Below the pieces are notes generated by a model. It saw only the letters and a list, made by a program, of their open reading frames with translations. It made no database searches and was not told the DNA's origin. From assembly GCF_002101675.1 (NCBI RefSeq), contig NZ_LQOY01000200.1, positions 1-59,971 of the forward strand: a DNA stretch of 59,971 nucleotides, given 5' to 3'. The position numbers were made by a program, and so were the translations under genes. Positions 17,094 through 24,867 of the stretch are shown piece by piece (the stretch's first letter is position 1; the number at the start of each line of letters is the position of its first letter). The DNA comes from Mycobacterium gordonae. GTDB taxonomy: Bacteria > Actinomycetota > Actinomycetes > Mycobacteriales > Mycobacteriaceae.

Positions 17094-17750
17094 ATGCACA
17101 CCGAGTCCCAGGCCGCACGCGCGACAGCCCAAGCCGAGCACTGGCGGATGGCGCGGTCACCCGTCATGCCGATGAACGGTTCGGTCAATCAGCTGCGCAA
17201 GCATTACTGGGCGGTGTTAGCGAATGTCTACCTGCCGAAAGGCCTGCAGCCGTCGCTGCAGCAGCGCACCGTCGCGGCCTGGTTGTGGTCGCGCCGTAGG
17301 GGCACTATCGCGGGCGCGGCCGCGGCGGCCCTGCATGGCGCGAGGTGGATCCCCGACGACGTTCCGATCGAACTAGTGCACCCCAACGCCAGGGCGCCAC
17401 AAGGCGTGCTGACGCGACGTGACGTGTTACTCGACGGCGAAGTCCAGGTGATCAGCGGCCTTGGTGTCACCACGCCCGAGCGAACCGCTTTCGACATCGG
17501 CCGGCGCGGCGCCGCGCGGTCCGGGGTGGCGCGGCTCGACTCGTTAGCGCGCGCAACGGGTTTCAAGATCGACGACGTGCTGGCCGTCATAGCCTGTCAT
17601 CCAGGCTCGCCCGGACTGCGGCGGCTGGAGACGGTGCTCGAGCGAATGGGCTGGATCATTGTGCGGGTGGTCGCGGAGAACCGTCCAGCTGTCATTATGC
17701 AGCGGGTCCGCGAGGCCTTGGAGGCAGCAGCGGAGCGCTCCCGAAGTTGA
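17094..17750 (+). pseudogene. DUF559/AbiEi-like protein with in-frame internal deletion
   Basis: The N-terminal part looks normal for the actinobacterial AbiEi-like/DUF559 family: QLRKHYWAVLANVYLPKG, AAWLWSRRRGTIAGAAAAALHGARW and VTTPERTAFDIGRRG. The C-terminal RMGWIIVRVVAENRPAVIMQRVREAL is the family's normal end. Between them, at about residues 178-184 (17625-17650), the Vsr-like endonuclease core of roughly 90 residues that relatives carry is absent, while the frame stays open. I infer an internal deletion. LRRLETVL next to ERMGW may mark recombination between two RRLE-coding stretches. The product cannot be a nuclease but could still bind a partner. The start is uncertain: ATG 17094, or ATGs at 17148, 17166 or 17172. 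Confidence 0.65.
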
Positions 17751-17751
17751 C

Positions 17752-17784
17752 TGTGCGGCTACTGCTTTCACAGGTAGCCGCACA
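17752..17784 (+). terminator. Strong hairpin after the DUF559-type gene
   Basis: TGTGCGGCTAC (17752-17762) and GTAGCCGCACA (17774-17784) form a perfect 11-bp stem with an 11-nt loop, starting two bases after the stop codon. There is no T-tract. It can end transcripts from either side, since the small gene downstream of hsp18 is convergent. Confidence 0.55.
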
Positions 17785-17942
17785 CTCGATATCAGGGAGA
17801 GCGGGAAGGCGGCCGGCGCCCGCCCCGGCCTGAAAGCCCCAGTGGGCAGTGGCGGGATTCATCTGAGATGAACGCGCTCGATCATGGCCGGGGTGCGGGC
17901 CGCTCGGCTAGGTCTGCTGTGATGTCATCACCTGCCTCTCAT

Positions 17943-18182
17943 TTACCCGGTTGTGCTGCCAACTATCGGGGAAGCCGGAGGGCTGCGCTGAACGGCACGC
18001 ACCGAATGGGCCGGCCCGTGCCACGGACGGAGCGCCACGCTCGCCGTCACCGGCGGCGCGGGTGGCCGCCGGGCGACAGCCACCGCCGCGCACAAGATGG
18101 CGTCGACCTCGGCGATCAACTCGGCCACCTCAGCGTCCAGGGCGTCGAAATCCAGCTCCGCCTCAACCAACAGGCCGGTCAT
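17943..18182 (-). CDS. Small hypothetical protein downstream of Hsp20
   Basis: This 79-residue ORF begins MTGLLVEAELDFDALDAEVAEL, an acidic amphipathic helix, followed by IAEVDAILCAAVAVARRPPAPPVT and a Pro/Ser-rich tail. It starts 11 bp after the hsp18 stop, and GGGGGCGAG sits directly in front of its ATG, so it is probably the second gene of the heat-shock operon. I do not recognise a domain. The acidic helix could mediate interaction with the chaperone, but that is a guess. Confidence 0.55.
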   Translation of the reverse strand: MTGLLVEAELDFDALDAEVAELIAEVDAILCAAVAVARRPPAPPVTASVALRPWHGPAHSVRAVQRSPPASPIVGSTTG

Positions 18183-18193
18183 CTCGCCCCCGA

Positions 18194-18613
18194 TCAGGCG
18201 TTGATGACCTGGTGTCCGTTGCTCCGCCCGATCGAGATCTTGCGCGGTTTCGCCTTCTCGGCCACCGGGATTCGCAGCGTCAGCACTCCGGTGTCGTAGG
18301 ACGCTTCAATCTTCTCGGTGTCCAGGTTGTCTCCGAGCACCAACTGACGGCTGAATACTCCGCGCGGACGCTCGCTGGCCAGCATTTCGCGGCCCGGTTC
18401 GATTTCGGGGCGCTCCGCGCGCACCGTCACCACGTTGCGCTCGATGTCCAGATCCAGCGAATCGGCGTCGATCCCGGGCAGGTCGAATTCCACGACGAAA
18501 GACGAGCCGTCACGCCAGGCGTCCATCGGCATGACCGACGGGCGGGACGCGGTCCCCGACACCGGCCGGGTGAAGCGTTCGAAGTCACGGAACGGATCGG
18601 TTCGCATCAGCAT
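18194..18613 (-). CDS. hsp18: Hsp20/alpha-crystallin family small heat-shock protein (18-kDa antigen type)
   Basis: This 139-residue small heat-shock protein prevents aggregation of unfolded proteins without using ATP. The start MLMRTDPFRDFERF is typical of the mycobacterial 18-kDa antigen group. The alpha-crystallin domain runs from about 35 to 128 and ends in the conserved GVLTLRIPVAEKAKPRKI. A GGAGG Shine-Dalgarno sequence seven to eight bases upstream fixes the ATG at 18613; a TTG at 18628 lies on that site and is rejected. A perfect 26-bp palindrome is centred 56 bp upstream. No HspR-type (HAIR) repeat is visible. Confidence 0.9.
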   Translation of the reverse strand: MLMRTDPFRDFERFTRPVSGTASRPSVMPMDAWRDGSSFVVEFDLPGIDADSLDLDIERNVVTVRAERPEIEPGREMLASERPRGVFSRQLVLGDNLDTEKIEASYDTGVLTLRIPVAEKAKPRKISIGRSNGHQVINA

Positions 18614-18655
18614 CGTCGCCACCTCCAACTCTCAATGTGGTGTCAAAGCCAAAGT

Positions 18656-18681
18656 AAATGTATGCCAATTGGCATACATTT
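18656..18681. promoter_or_regulatory. Perfect 26-bp palindrome, likely operator of hsp18
   Basis: The left arm is AAATGTATGCCAA and the right arm is its exact reverse complement, with no spacer. It lies 43-68 bp upstream of the hsp18 start. The A/T-rich arms are unlike the surrounding GC-rich DNA. This is the form of a homodimeric repressor site. TTGGCATACATT within it could also hold promoter elements. The regulator is not encoded next to it. Confidence 0.7.
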
Positions 18682-18762
18682 GATTTACCACCGAGCGCGT
18701 GCGAACGCAAGATCCTTAACCGGAAAATTTTGTCAATTCCGTTGTGGGCGTGGAGCTACAGG

Positions 18763-21057
18763 TCAGAAGGTACTGGTCGGCCGCACCTGGTTGGCCATGT
18801 CCACCAGGGTGTAGCGGTGCCGCTGGGTGGGGGCCACCCGGGCCAGGCTGCGCAGCGACGCCTCGACGCCCAGCCGCAGTCCGTGATCGGTGAACGGAAA
18901 GCCCAGAATGTGGTTGGTGCTGGCCTCGTTGTCCTGCAGCCAGTCCATCGCACCGCCGAGCACCAGCGCGCGGATCTGCAACACCCTGGGTTCGGTGGGC
19001 GGCAGCGCTTCCACCCGGCGCGCGGCGTCGCGGATCTGCTCCTCGGTGATTTCACTCTGCGAACGTCCGGACAACAGGGTCACCGCGCTGGTCAGCCGGG
19101 CGGTGGTGAAATGCCTTGAGGTGGGCGGTACTTCGTCGAGTGTCTGCACCGCGCCACTACGGTCACCCAAAGCCGAACGGGCCCTGGCCAATCCGAACGC
19201 CGCCGAGATCACACCATCGTTGGTGCCCCACACCGTCTGGTAGTACTTGTGCTCGTCGGGCTCACCGGCCAGTTCGTACGTGGCAGCCAGCGCCAGCTTG
19301 GGCGCCAGCTCGCCGGGGAAGGTGTCGAGCACCTCGGTGAAATGCTTGATGGCGGAGTCATAGTCGCCGGTGAGCAAGCCCGCCACACCGCGGTACCAGA
19401 CCAGCCGCCACTGCCAGCCGACCCGCTCGGCGAGGTCCTCGAGTTTGCGGGTGGCCTTGCTGACGTCCCCCAGGTCCAGCAGGGCCCGCACCTCCATCAG
19501 CGGCAGCTCGACGGACTCGCTGAGGTCCAGTCCCTCGGCGTCCAGGGAGCCGTGGCGGGCCGCGCGCAACGAGTCCAGCGTCTGCACCGGCTGCGAGAGC
19601 ACCGTCGCCTGCAGCACCGGAGCCGCGACGTCGGTCGGGTCGACCAAGGGCACCGACAGCGCGGTGACGATCTCCTTGGCGGTCAATTTCTCGGAGTGCA
19701 CCTGGCCGTCCAGGTAGACGTCGGTGTGTGCGACCAACAGGTCCACGCCGAACGTCGATCGGCTGGGACTGAAGATCGTCGACAACCCCGGGCGCGGTAC
19801 CCCGGTGTCCTGGGCCACCACCTCGCGCAGGACGCCCATCAGCTGCCCCGACATCTCCTCGGCACTGGTGAACCGTCGTCGCGGGTCGGGGTCGATGGCG
19901 CGACGCAGCAGTCGCGCGAACGAGTCGTACTGCGCCAGCACCGGGTCGTCGTCGGGCAGCCCGTCGACGTAGCGGCCGTTGCGGGTGCGCAGGGTCAGCG
20001 TCAGAGCCGCCAGGGTGCGGCCGACGGTGTAGATGTCGGTGGCCACGGTGGGCCCGGTCCGCACGATCTCGGGAGCTTGGTAGCCCGGGGTGCCGTACAG
20101 GTAGCCGAACGAGTTGATCCGCGACACCGCGCCGAGGTCGATCAGCTTGAGCTGCTCCTCGGTGAGCATGATGTTCTCCGGCTTCAGGTCGTTGTAGACC
20201 AGGCCGATGGAATGCAGATAGCTCAGTGCCGGAAGGATTTCCAGGATGTAGGCGATGGCCTCGGCGACCGGTAGGTTCTCCCCGCGACCCCGCTTGAGCG
20301 ACTGGCCGCCGATGTACTCCATGACGATGTAACCGACCGGATCGCCGTGCTTGTCGCTGTGCTCGACGAAGTTGAAGATCTGCACGATCGAGGGGTGCAC
20401 CACTTCGGCCAGAAACTGCCGCTCGGCCATCGCGATGGCCTGGGCCTCGGCATCCCCGGAATGGACCAGGCCCTTGAGTACCACCGGTCGGTCGTTGACG
20501 TTGTGGTCCAGGGCCAGGTAGACCCAGCCCAGGCCGCCGTGCGCGATGCAGCCCTTGACCTCGTACTGGTTGGCGATGATGTCGCCCGGGTTCAGTTGCG
20601 GCAGAAACGAATACGGGCTGCCGCAGTAGGGGCACCAGCCCTCGGAGGTGCCCTTGCCCTCGGAACCGGACCGCCCGACCGGCCGCCCGCAGTTCCAGCA
20701 GAACCGTTTGGATTCCGGGACCACCGGGTTCTTCATCAACGCCTTGAGCGGATCGATGTCGGGGGTCCGGGGAATCTCTACCAGGCCGCCGCCGAGCTGG
20801 CGGACGGCCGGAAGCGCGCGGGTGGCCACCGACATCCGATCCTGCGGCTGGGTGTCGAGGCTGCCCAGCGAGATCGGGAAATCGTCGTCATCGTCGTCGT
20901 CGAAGTCCGGCCGGAACAGGGCCTGGGTGGCCTGCGGCCTTCCCGTGGTCGCGGTCGCGCCGGTCTGGGCGTCTTCGGCCTGGGCAACCGGCTGCGTGCC
21001 GGGCGAGATGTCCTGACCCGCCTGGTCTTCCTGGTCCTCTTGCGCCGGCTTCCCCAT
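18763..21057 (-). CDS. pknG: Serine/threonine protein kinase PknG
   Basis: PknG phosphorylates the FHA protein GarA and so controls glutamate and TCA metabolism. The 764-residue product has the expected order: a disordered N-terminus with the GarA-docking type sequence TQALFRPDF (about 44-52), a rubredoxin-like motif (CWNCGRPVG and CPYCGSPYS), a kinase domain (glycine loop AHGGLGW, Lys in VVLKGL, catalytic YNDLKPENIM, LIDLGAVS) and a C-terminal TPR domain. A run of seven Asp (53-59) is unusual. The ATG at 21057 shares one base with the glnH stop (TGATG); a 19-codon upstream extension would lie inside glnH. It is the last gene of glnX-glnH-pknG. Confidence 0.96.
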   Translation of the reverse strand: MGKPAQEDQEDQAGQDISPGTQPVAQAEDAQTGATATTGRPQATQALFRPDFDDDDDDDFPISLGSLDTQPQDRMSVATRALPAVRQLGGGLVEIPRTPDIDPLKALMKNPVVPESKRFCWNCGRPVGRSGSEGKGTSEGWCPYCGSPYSFLPQLNPGDIIANQYEVKGCIAHGGLGWVYLALDHNVNDRPVVLKGLVHSGDAEAQAIAMAERQFLAEVVHPSIVQIFNFVEHSDKHGDPVGYIVMEYIGGQSLKRGRGENLPVAEAIAYILEILPALSYLHSIGLVYNDLKPENIMLTEEQLKLIDLGAVSRINSFGYLYGTPGYQAPEIVRTGPTVATDIYTVGRTLAALTLTLRTRNGRYVDGLPDDDPVLAQYDSFARLLRRAIDPDPRRRFTSAEEMSGQLMGVLREVVAQDTGVPRPGLSTIFSPSRSTFGVDLLVAHTDVYLDGQVHSEKLTAKEIVTALSVPLVDPTDVAAPVLQATVLSQPVQTLDSLRAARHGSLDAEGLDLSESVELPLMEVRALLDLGDVSKATRKLEDLAERVGWQWRLVWYRGVAGLLTGDYDSAIKHFTEVLDTFPGELAPKLALAATYELAGEPDEHKYYQTVWGTNDGVISAAFGLARARSALGDRSGAVQTLDEVPPTSRHFTTARLTSAVTLLSGRSQSEITEEQIRDAARRVEALPPTEPRVLQIRALVLGGAMDWLQDNEASTNHILGFPFTDHGLRLGVEASLRSLARVAPTQRHRYTLVDMANQVRPTSTF

Positions 21058-22022
21058 CAGTCCACGTACCTCGGTTGTGGCGGCAGGGGCGCCGGGCCCA
21101 GCACTGTCAACCATTTGCGGTACAGCGTGTTCCAGGTGCCGTCGGTGCGGATCCGTTCCAGCGTGCCGTTGACGAACCGGACCAGCCCGGTGTTGTCGAG
21201 GTTGATGCCGATCCCATAGGGCTGGGTGGCCATGTTCGGCCCGACGATGTGCAGGTAGGGGTCCTCTTCCACGAGTCCGGCCAGGATCGAGTCGTCGGTG
21301 CTGACGGCGTCGATCTGGCGCTGCTGCATGGCCACCAGGCAGTCGGCCCAGTTCACCACCGACACGATCACCGCCGGCGGGGTGATCTCACGGATGCGGC
21401 GCAGCGAGGTGGTGCCCCGGGCCACACAGACCCGCTTGCCGGACAGATCGGAGACCTTGGCGATCGCCGAGTCTCGCGGGGCCAGGATCCGCTGATTCGC
21501 ATCAAGGTAGACGGTGGAAAAGTTCACCAGCTTGCGTCGCTCGCAGGTGATGGTCATGGTCTTGACGACCACGTCGACCTGCGAGCGCTGCAGCGCGGTG
21601 ATGCGTTCGTCGGCCGACAAAATGCGGTATTCGACGTGCGAGGGCCCGCCGAAGATGTCCCGGGCCACCTCCCCGGCGATGTCGACGTCGAAACCGGTGA
21701 TCTCGCCGGTGATCGGGTCGCGGAAACTGAATAGATTGCTGCCGATGTCCAGGCCGACGATCAGCCGGCCCCGGGCGCGGATGTTGGCCACCGCGGCGTC
21801 CGCGTCGGCCCTGTTGGGGAACGGGCGCAGGCTGGCGGTCGGATTGCAGTCCTGGCTGGTGTTGTCCGGCGACAGCGGGGCTTCCATGGGGAGTTCCTGC
21901 ATACCGACGGGCGTCGGCAGCGGCAGCGTCGGCGTCACCTCCACCTTCAGCGTCTCCGGATGTCCGCAGCCGGCCAGCAGCAACGCCGCTGCGGCCAGCG
22001 CCGCCACCCGCCGCGCGCTCAC
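21057..22022 (-). CDS. glnH: Periplasmic amino-acid-binding lipoprotein GlnH
   Basis: GlnH binds aspartate and glutamate outside the membrane and, through GlnX, controls PknG. From GTG 22022 the product has 321 residues: VSARRVAALAAAALLLAGC is a lipoprotein signal with lipobox LLAGC, followed by a Pro/Thr linker and a type 3 solute-binding domain (RLIVGLDIGSNLFSFRDPITGEITGFDVDIAGEVA and onward) with YGIGINLDNTGLVRFVN near the end. A longer frame to 22046 would place eight residues before the signal and lie inside glnX. The GTG overlaps the glnX stop (GTGA). Confidence 0.94.
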   Translation of the reverse strand: MSARRVAALAAAALLLAGCGHPETLKVEVTPTLPLPTPVGMQELPMEAPLSPDNTSQDCNPTASLRPFPNRADADAAVANIRARGRLIVGLDIGSNLFSFRDPITGEITGFDVDIAGEVARDIFGGPSHVEYRILSADERITALQRSQVDVVVKTMTITCERRKLVNFSTVYLDANQRILAPRDSAIAKVSDLSGKRVCVARGTTSLRRIREITPPAVIVSVVNWADCLVAMQQRQIDAVSTDDSILAGLVEEDPYLHIVGPNMATQPYGIGINLDNTGLVRFVNGTLERIRTDGTWNTLYRKWLTVLGPAPLPPQPRYVD

Positions 22023-23338
22023 CGGTATTCCTTCAACCGGGGCCACAAACCCAGCGCCACTGCGATTGCCGCACCCAGGCTGAGCACCACCGCGCCGACC
22101 TGCGCCCCGGCCAGGCCGCGTTTGGCGTTCAGGACGTCGTTGCGCAGGTGGTTGCGGCTCTGCTCCATCGCTTTGGTGAGGGCTTCGTCGAGCTTGTCGA
22201 AGGCGGGGGTGGAGTCGTCCTCGCCCTTGCCGAGCGCCACCTGCGTGGCGGCCCGGTAATTGCCGACCGAGATGTAGGCGTTGATCCGGTCGTTGGCCTG
22301 CTGCCAGCGCACCAGCAGCTGGTCAGCGCCCTGCAGGTCGGGCTTGTCGACGGCGTCGCGGCGGGCCATGTAGGCGTCGAGCTGGTGGTGCATCGCGTCG
22401 ATCCGCTGGTAGAAGGCCTGCTTGCGGACCTCTTCGTCGCCGCGCCGGATCAGCGACAGCGTCTCGTCGGCGCGGGCCTGCTGGGCGGTGATGGCGAGGT
22501 TGGTCACGGTCCGCAGCGACTCGGCCGCCGTGTCCTTCGCGCTACGACTGGCCGTCGTCGAGATCGTCAGTGCCGTTCCCACCCAGACCACCATGATGAG
22601 GATACCGAGACCGCCGGCGACCAAACCTGGGTTGACGCGCCGCCGCGTCCGACGGGCCAGCCAGCGGTGGGCGAAGGCGCCGAAGGCCACGGTGGTGGTG
22701 ACGACCAGGATCACCGGAGCCGGAATCTGAGTGGATGCCGTGGTCTCGCTGTCCACCCGGGCCGAGGTCGCCTGGTAGAGCTGTTGCGCGTCGGGCAGGA
22801 TGCGCGACTGCATCAGCCCGGAGGCCTCCGACAGGTAGGACGAGCCGACCGGGTTACCCGCCCTGTTGTTGGTGCGGGCGATCTCGACCAGCCCCGTATA
22901 GACCGCCAGCTCGGCGTTGATCCGGCCCAGCAGCTGCACCAGCGGTTCGTCCGTCAGGCCGCTGGAGGCCCGGGTCACCGCCACCGCGGCATCGGTGATG
23001 GCCTGCTCGTAACGCAGCCGCACGGCACGCGGTTCGGTCTGGGCGATGAACGCGGTCGCCGCGGCGGCGTCGGCCACTGACAGCGTGGTGTAGAGCCGTC
23101 CGGCCGCAAAGGACAGCGGCTCGGTGTGGTCGAGCACGGTGGTCAGCACCTGCTGGCGGTGGTTGATGGTGGTCGAGGTGGCGAACGCGCTGGACACGCC
23201 CAGGGCCGCCAGCACGATCCCGATGGTGAGGATGCGCCCGGGCGTGGTCGAGATGAACCACCAGCGGGGATGAGCCGGTTCTGCGGGCGAGCGCGATCCC
23301 ATCGGCTCGGTCGACGGGTGCGCCAGCTCAACCGTCAC
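22019..23338 (-). CDS. glnX: Membrane sensor protein GlnX
   Basis: This 439-residue protein matches Rv0412c, reported as GlnX, the membrane link between GlnH and PknG. It has four hydrophobic segments: about 33-50 (RILTIGIVLAALGVSSAF), 208-226, 243-265 (GLGILIMVVWVGTALTIS) and 410-430. Two helical external domains lie between them, as in a chemoreceptor-like sensor with no output domain of its own. The start is GTG at 23338. The gene leads the glnX-glnH-pknG operon with overlapping codons throughout. How the signal crosses the membrane is not visible from sequence. Confidence 0.92.
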   Translation of the reverse strand: MTVELAHPSTEPMGSRSPAEPAHPRWWFISTTPGRILTIGIVLAALGVSSAFATSTTINHRQQVLTTVLDHTEPLSFAAGRLYTTLSVADAAAATAFIAQTEPRAVRLRYEQAITDAAVAVTRASSGLTDEPLVQLLGRINAELAVYTGLVEIARTNNRAGNPVGSSYLSEASGLMQSRILPDAQQLYQATSARVDSETTASTQIPAPVILVVTTTVAFGAFAHRWLARRTRRRVNPGLVAGGLGILIMVVWVGTALTISTTASRSAKDTAAESLRTVTNLAITAQQARADETLSLIRRGDEEVRKQAFYQRIDAMHHQLDAYMARRDAVDKPDLQGADQLLVRWQQANDRINAYISVGNYRAATQVALGKGEDDSTPAFDKLDEALTKAMEQSRNHLRNDVLNAKRGLAGAQVGAVVLSLGAAIAVALGLWPRLKEYR

Positions 23339-23451
23339 GTCTGCTCGGACCTCATCTCGGCCATGTTACGAACCCGTATAAGCGAATTCTAAGAGCATCG
23401 CGCGGCGGATGGGGGGAGGCCCGGCCAATTACCTGGCCGGGGTTGCGTGCA

Positions 23452-23457
23452 TATCCT
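23452..23457 (+). promoter_or_regulatory. -10 box TATCCT for mutT3
   Basis: TATCCT is followed by GAATCC and the GTG at 23464. The spacing suggests a leaderless transcript and favours this GTG over the TTG at 23443, which lies upstream of the box. Confidence 0.5.
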
Positions 23458-23463
23458 GAATCC

Positions 23464-23958
23464 GTGCAGGGCGACGGTGACGGGTGGGTGATCTCCGAGC
23501 GCGGAGCCCATTACTGGGGGAGGTACGGGGCGGCCGGCCTGCTGCTGCGGGCCCCGCTACCGGATGGCAGCCCTGCGGTGCTGCTGCAGCACCGGGCGGT
23601 GTGGAGCCATCAGGGCGGTACCTGGGGTCTGCCGGGCGGCGCCCGCGACAGTCACGAGACTCCGGAGCAGACCGCGGTGCGTGAAGCGCAGGAGGAGGCG
23701 GGCCTGGCCGCCGAGCGGCTGACGGTGCGGGCGACGGTGGTGACCGCGGAGGTGGCGGGCATGGGCGGGACGCAGTGGAGTTACACGACCGTGGTCGCCG
23801 ACGCCGGGGAGTTGCTGCAAACCGTGCCCAACCGCGAAAGCGCCGAGTTGCGCTGGGTCGGCGAGGACGAGGTGGCCGAACTGCCGCTGCACCCCGGGTT
23901 CGCCGCCAGCTGGCACCGGCTGCGCACCCTGCTTGCCACCCTGCCGCTGGCGCGCTGA
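23464..23958 (+). CDS. mutT3: NUDIX hydrolase MutT3
   Basis: This NUDIX hydrolase is of the MutT type that cleaves nucleotide diphosphate derivatives, such as oxidised guanine nucleotides. From GTG 23464 it has 164 residues. The Nudix box is GGARDSHETPEQTAVREAQEEAGL (split by its Gly and REAxEE-G residues, about 58-81). The segment LLLQHRAVWSHQGGTWGLPGG precedes it in pieces typical of the family. M. tuberculosis MutT3 is about 50 residues longer at the C-terminus; here the frame ends after TLPLAR, directly before a palindromic repeat. Confidence 0.9.
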   Translation: MQGDGDGWVISERGAHYWGRYGAAGLLLRAPLPDGSPAVLLQHRAVWSHQGGTWGLPGGARDSHETPEQTAVREAQEEAGLAAERLTVRATVVTAEVAGMGGTQWSYTTVVADAGELLQTVPNRESAELRWVGEDEVAELPLHPGFAASWHRLRTLLATLPLAR

Positions 23959-23972
23959 GCGGCTGCTGCGCG

Positions 23973-24030
23973 CCGAGAGTCGATCTGGCGACGCGACACG
24001 CCGCTTATGCGTCGTGAGATTCACTCTCGG
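23973..24030. repeat. Imperfect palindromic element between mutT3 and thiE
   Basis: CCGAGAGT (23973-23980) pairs with ACTCTCGG (24023-24030). Inside, ATCT pairs with AGAT and CGACGC with GCGTCG, for 18 paired bases around a loop. It begins 14 bases after the mutT3 stop and contains the last codons and stop of thiE, so it can act as a two-way terminator for the convergent genes. It looks like one of the REP-type intergenic palindromes common in mycobacteria. Confidence 0.6.
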
Positions 24031-24707
24031 TGGGTGCTCAGGACCCGTTTGAGCTGTTCGGCGGCTGCCCGCGGATCGGCCGCCGCGGTGATGGCCCGCA
24101 CCACCACGATGCGGCGGGCGCCGGCGGCCAGCACCTGGGGCAGCCGCTGCAGGTCGATGCCGCCGATGGCGAACCACGGCTTCTCGGTGTCCAGGGCGGC
24201 GGCGCTGCGCACCAGGTCCAGGCCCGGTGCCGAGCGGCCCGGTTTGGTCGGGGTGGGCCAGCAGGGGCCGACGCAGAAGTAGTCGGCCTCCGAGGCGGCT
24301 GCCGCGGTGGCCTCACTGGCGTCGTGGCTGGACCGGCCGATCAACGTGCCGGGGCCGACGATGTCCCGGGCGATCTCAAGGGGCAGGTCGCGTTGTCCGA
24401 GGTGCAGCACGTCGGCGCCGGCCGCCCGGGCGATGTCGGCGCGGTCGTTGACCGCGAACAGCGCACCGTGCCGGCGGGCAGCATCGGCCAGGATCTCGCA
24501 GGCGGCCAGCTCGTCGAGCGCCTCCAGCGGGCCGAACCGCTGCTCACCGGGCGAGCCCTTGTCACGCAGCTGGATGATGTCGACCCCGCCGGCCAGGGCG
24601 GCGTCGGCGAACTCGGCCAGATCGCCGCGCTCGCGACGCGCATCGGTGCACAGATACAGCCGCGCGGTGACGAGACGGGCGGCCCGCCGGGAGAAGGGGT
24701 CCTGCAC
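24021..24707 (-). CDS. thiE: Thiamine-phosphate synthase
   Basis: ThiE joins HMP-pyrophosphate and thiazole phosphate to make thiamine phosphate. The 228 residues show the family blocks ARLYLCTDARRERGDLAEF, DIIQLRDKG (pyrimidine-diphosphate site), FAVNDRADIARAAGADVLHLGQ and CWPTPTKPG, and end in a TIM-barrel segment (WFAIGGIDLQRLPQVLAAGA). The start is GTG at 24707. The last residues HRE and the TGA stop are supplied by the right arm of the palindromic element. The gene is divergent from thiO; its own leader has no riboswitch that I can see. Confidence 0.95.
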   Translation of the reverse strand: MQDPFSRRAARLVTARLYLCTDARRERGDLAEFADAALAGGVDIIQLRDKGSPGEQRFGPLEALDELAACEILADAARRHGALFAVNDRADIARAAGADVLHLGQRDLPLEIARDIVGPGTLIGRSSHDASEATAAAASEADYFCVGPCWPTPTKPGRSAPGLDLVRSAAALDTEKPWFAIGGIDLQRLPQVLAAGARRIVVVRAITAAADPRAAAEQLKRVLSTHRE

Positions 24708-24725
24708 ACCGCGACGTTAGCGCGC

Positions 24726-24731
24726 TAGCGT
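24726..24731 (+). promoter_or_regulatory. -10 box TAGCGT of the thiO riboswitch transcript
   Basis: CGCTAGCGTGG lies about 20 bp before the TPP aptamer. The same GCGCTAGCGTGG stretch precedes the thiC riboswitch at the equivalent place, supporting a shared promoter. Confidence 0.55.
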
Positions 24732-24749
24732 GGAGCCTGAAGAACACAC

Positions 24750-24861
24750 GGGAGTCCCGGGTTAGCAGCGGGGCTGAGAGTGGGCACTGCCGGGCTCGGA
24801 TACCGGGCGATGGACCTGCCCTTACCGTCACACCTGATCCGGGTCATGCCGGCGAAGGGAG
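24750..24861 (+). promoter_or_regulatory. TPP riboswitch controlling thiO-thiS-thiG
   Basis: The thi-box elements are present: GGGGCTGAGAG (24770-24780) and the downstream CACCTGATCCGGGTCATGCC with GGCGAAGGGAG (24830-24861). Aptamer ends seven bases before the thiO ATG, so it probably acts by masking the ribosome site. TPP binding would lower thiazole-branch expression. Confidence 0.93.
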
Positions 24862-24867
24862 CACAGG

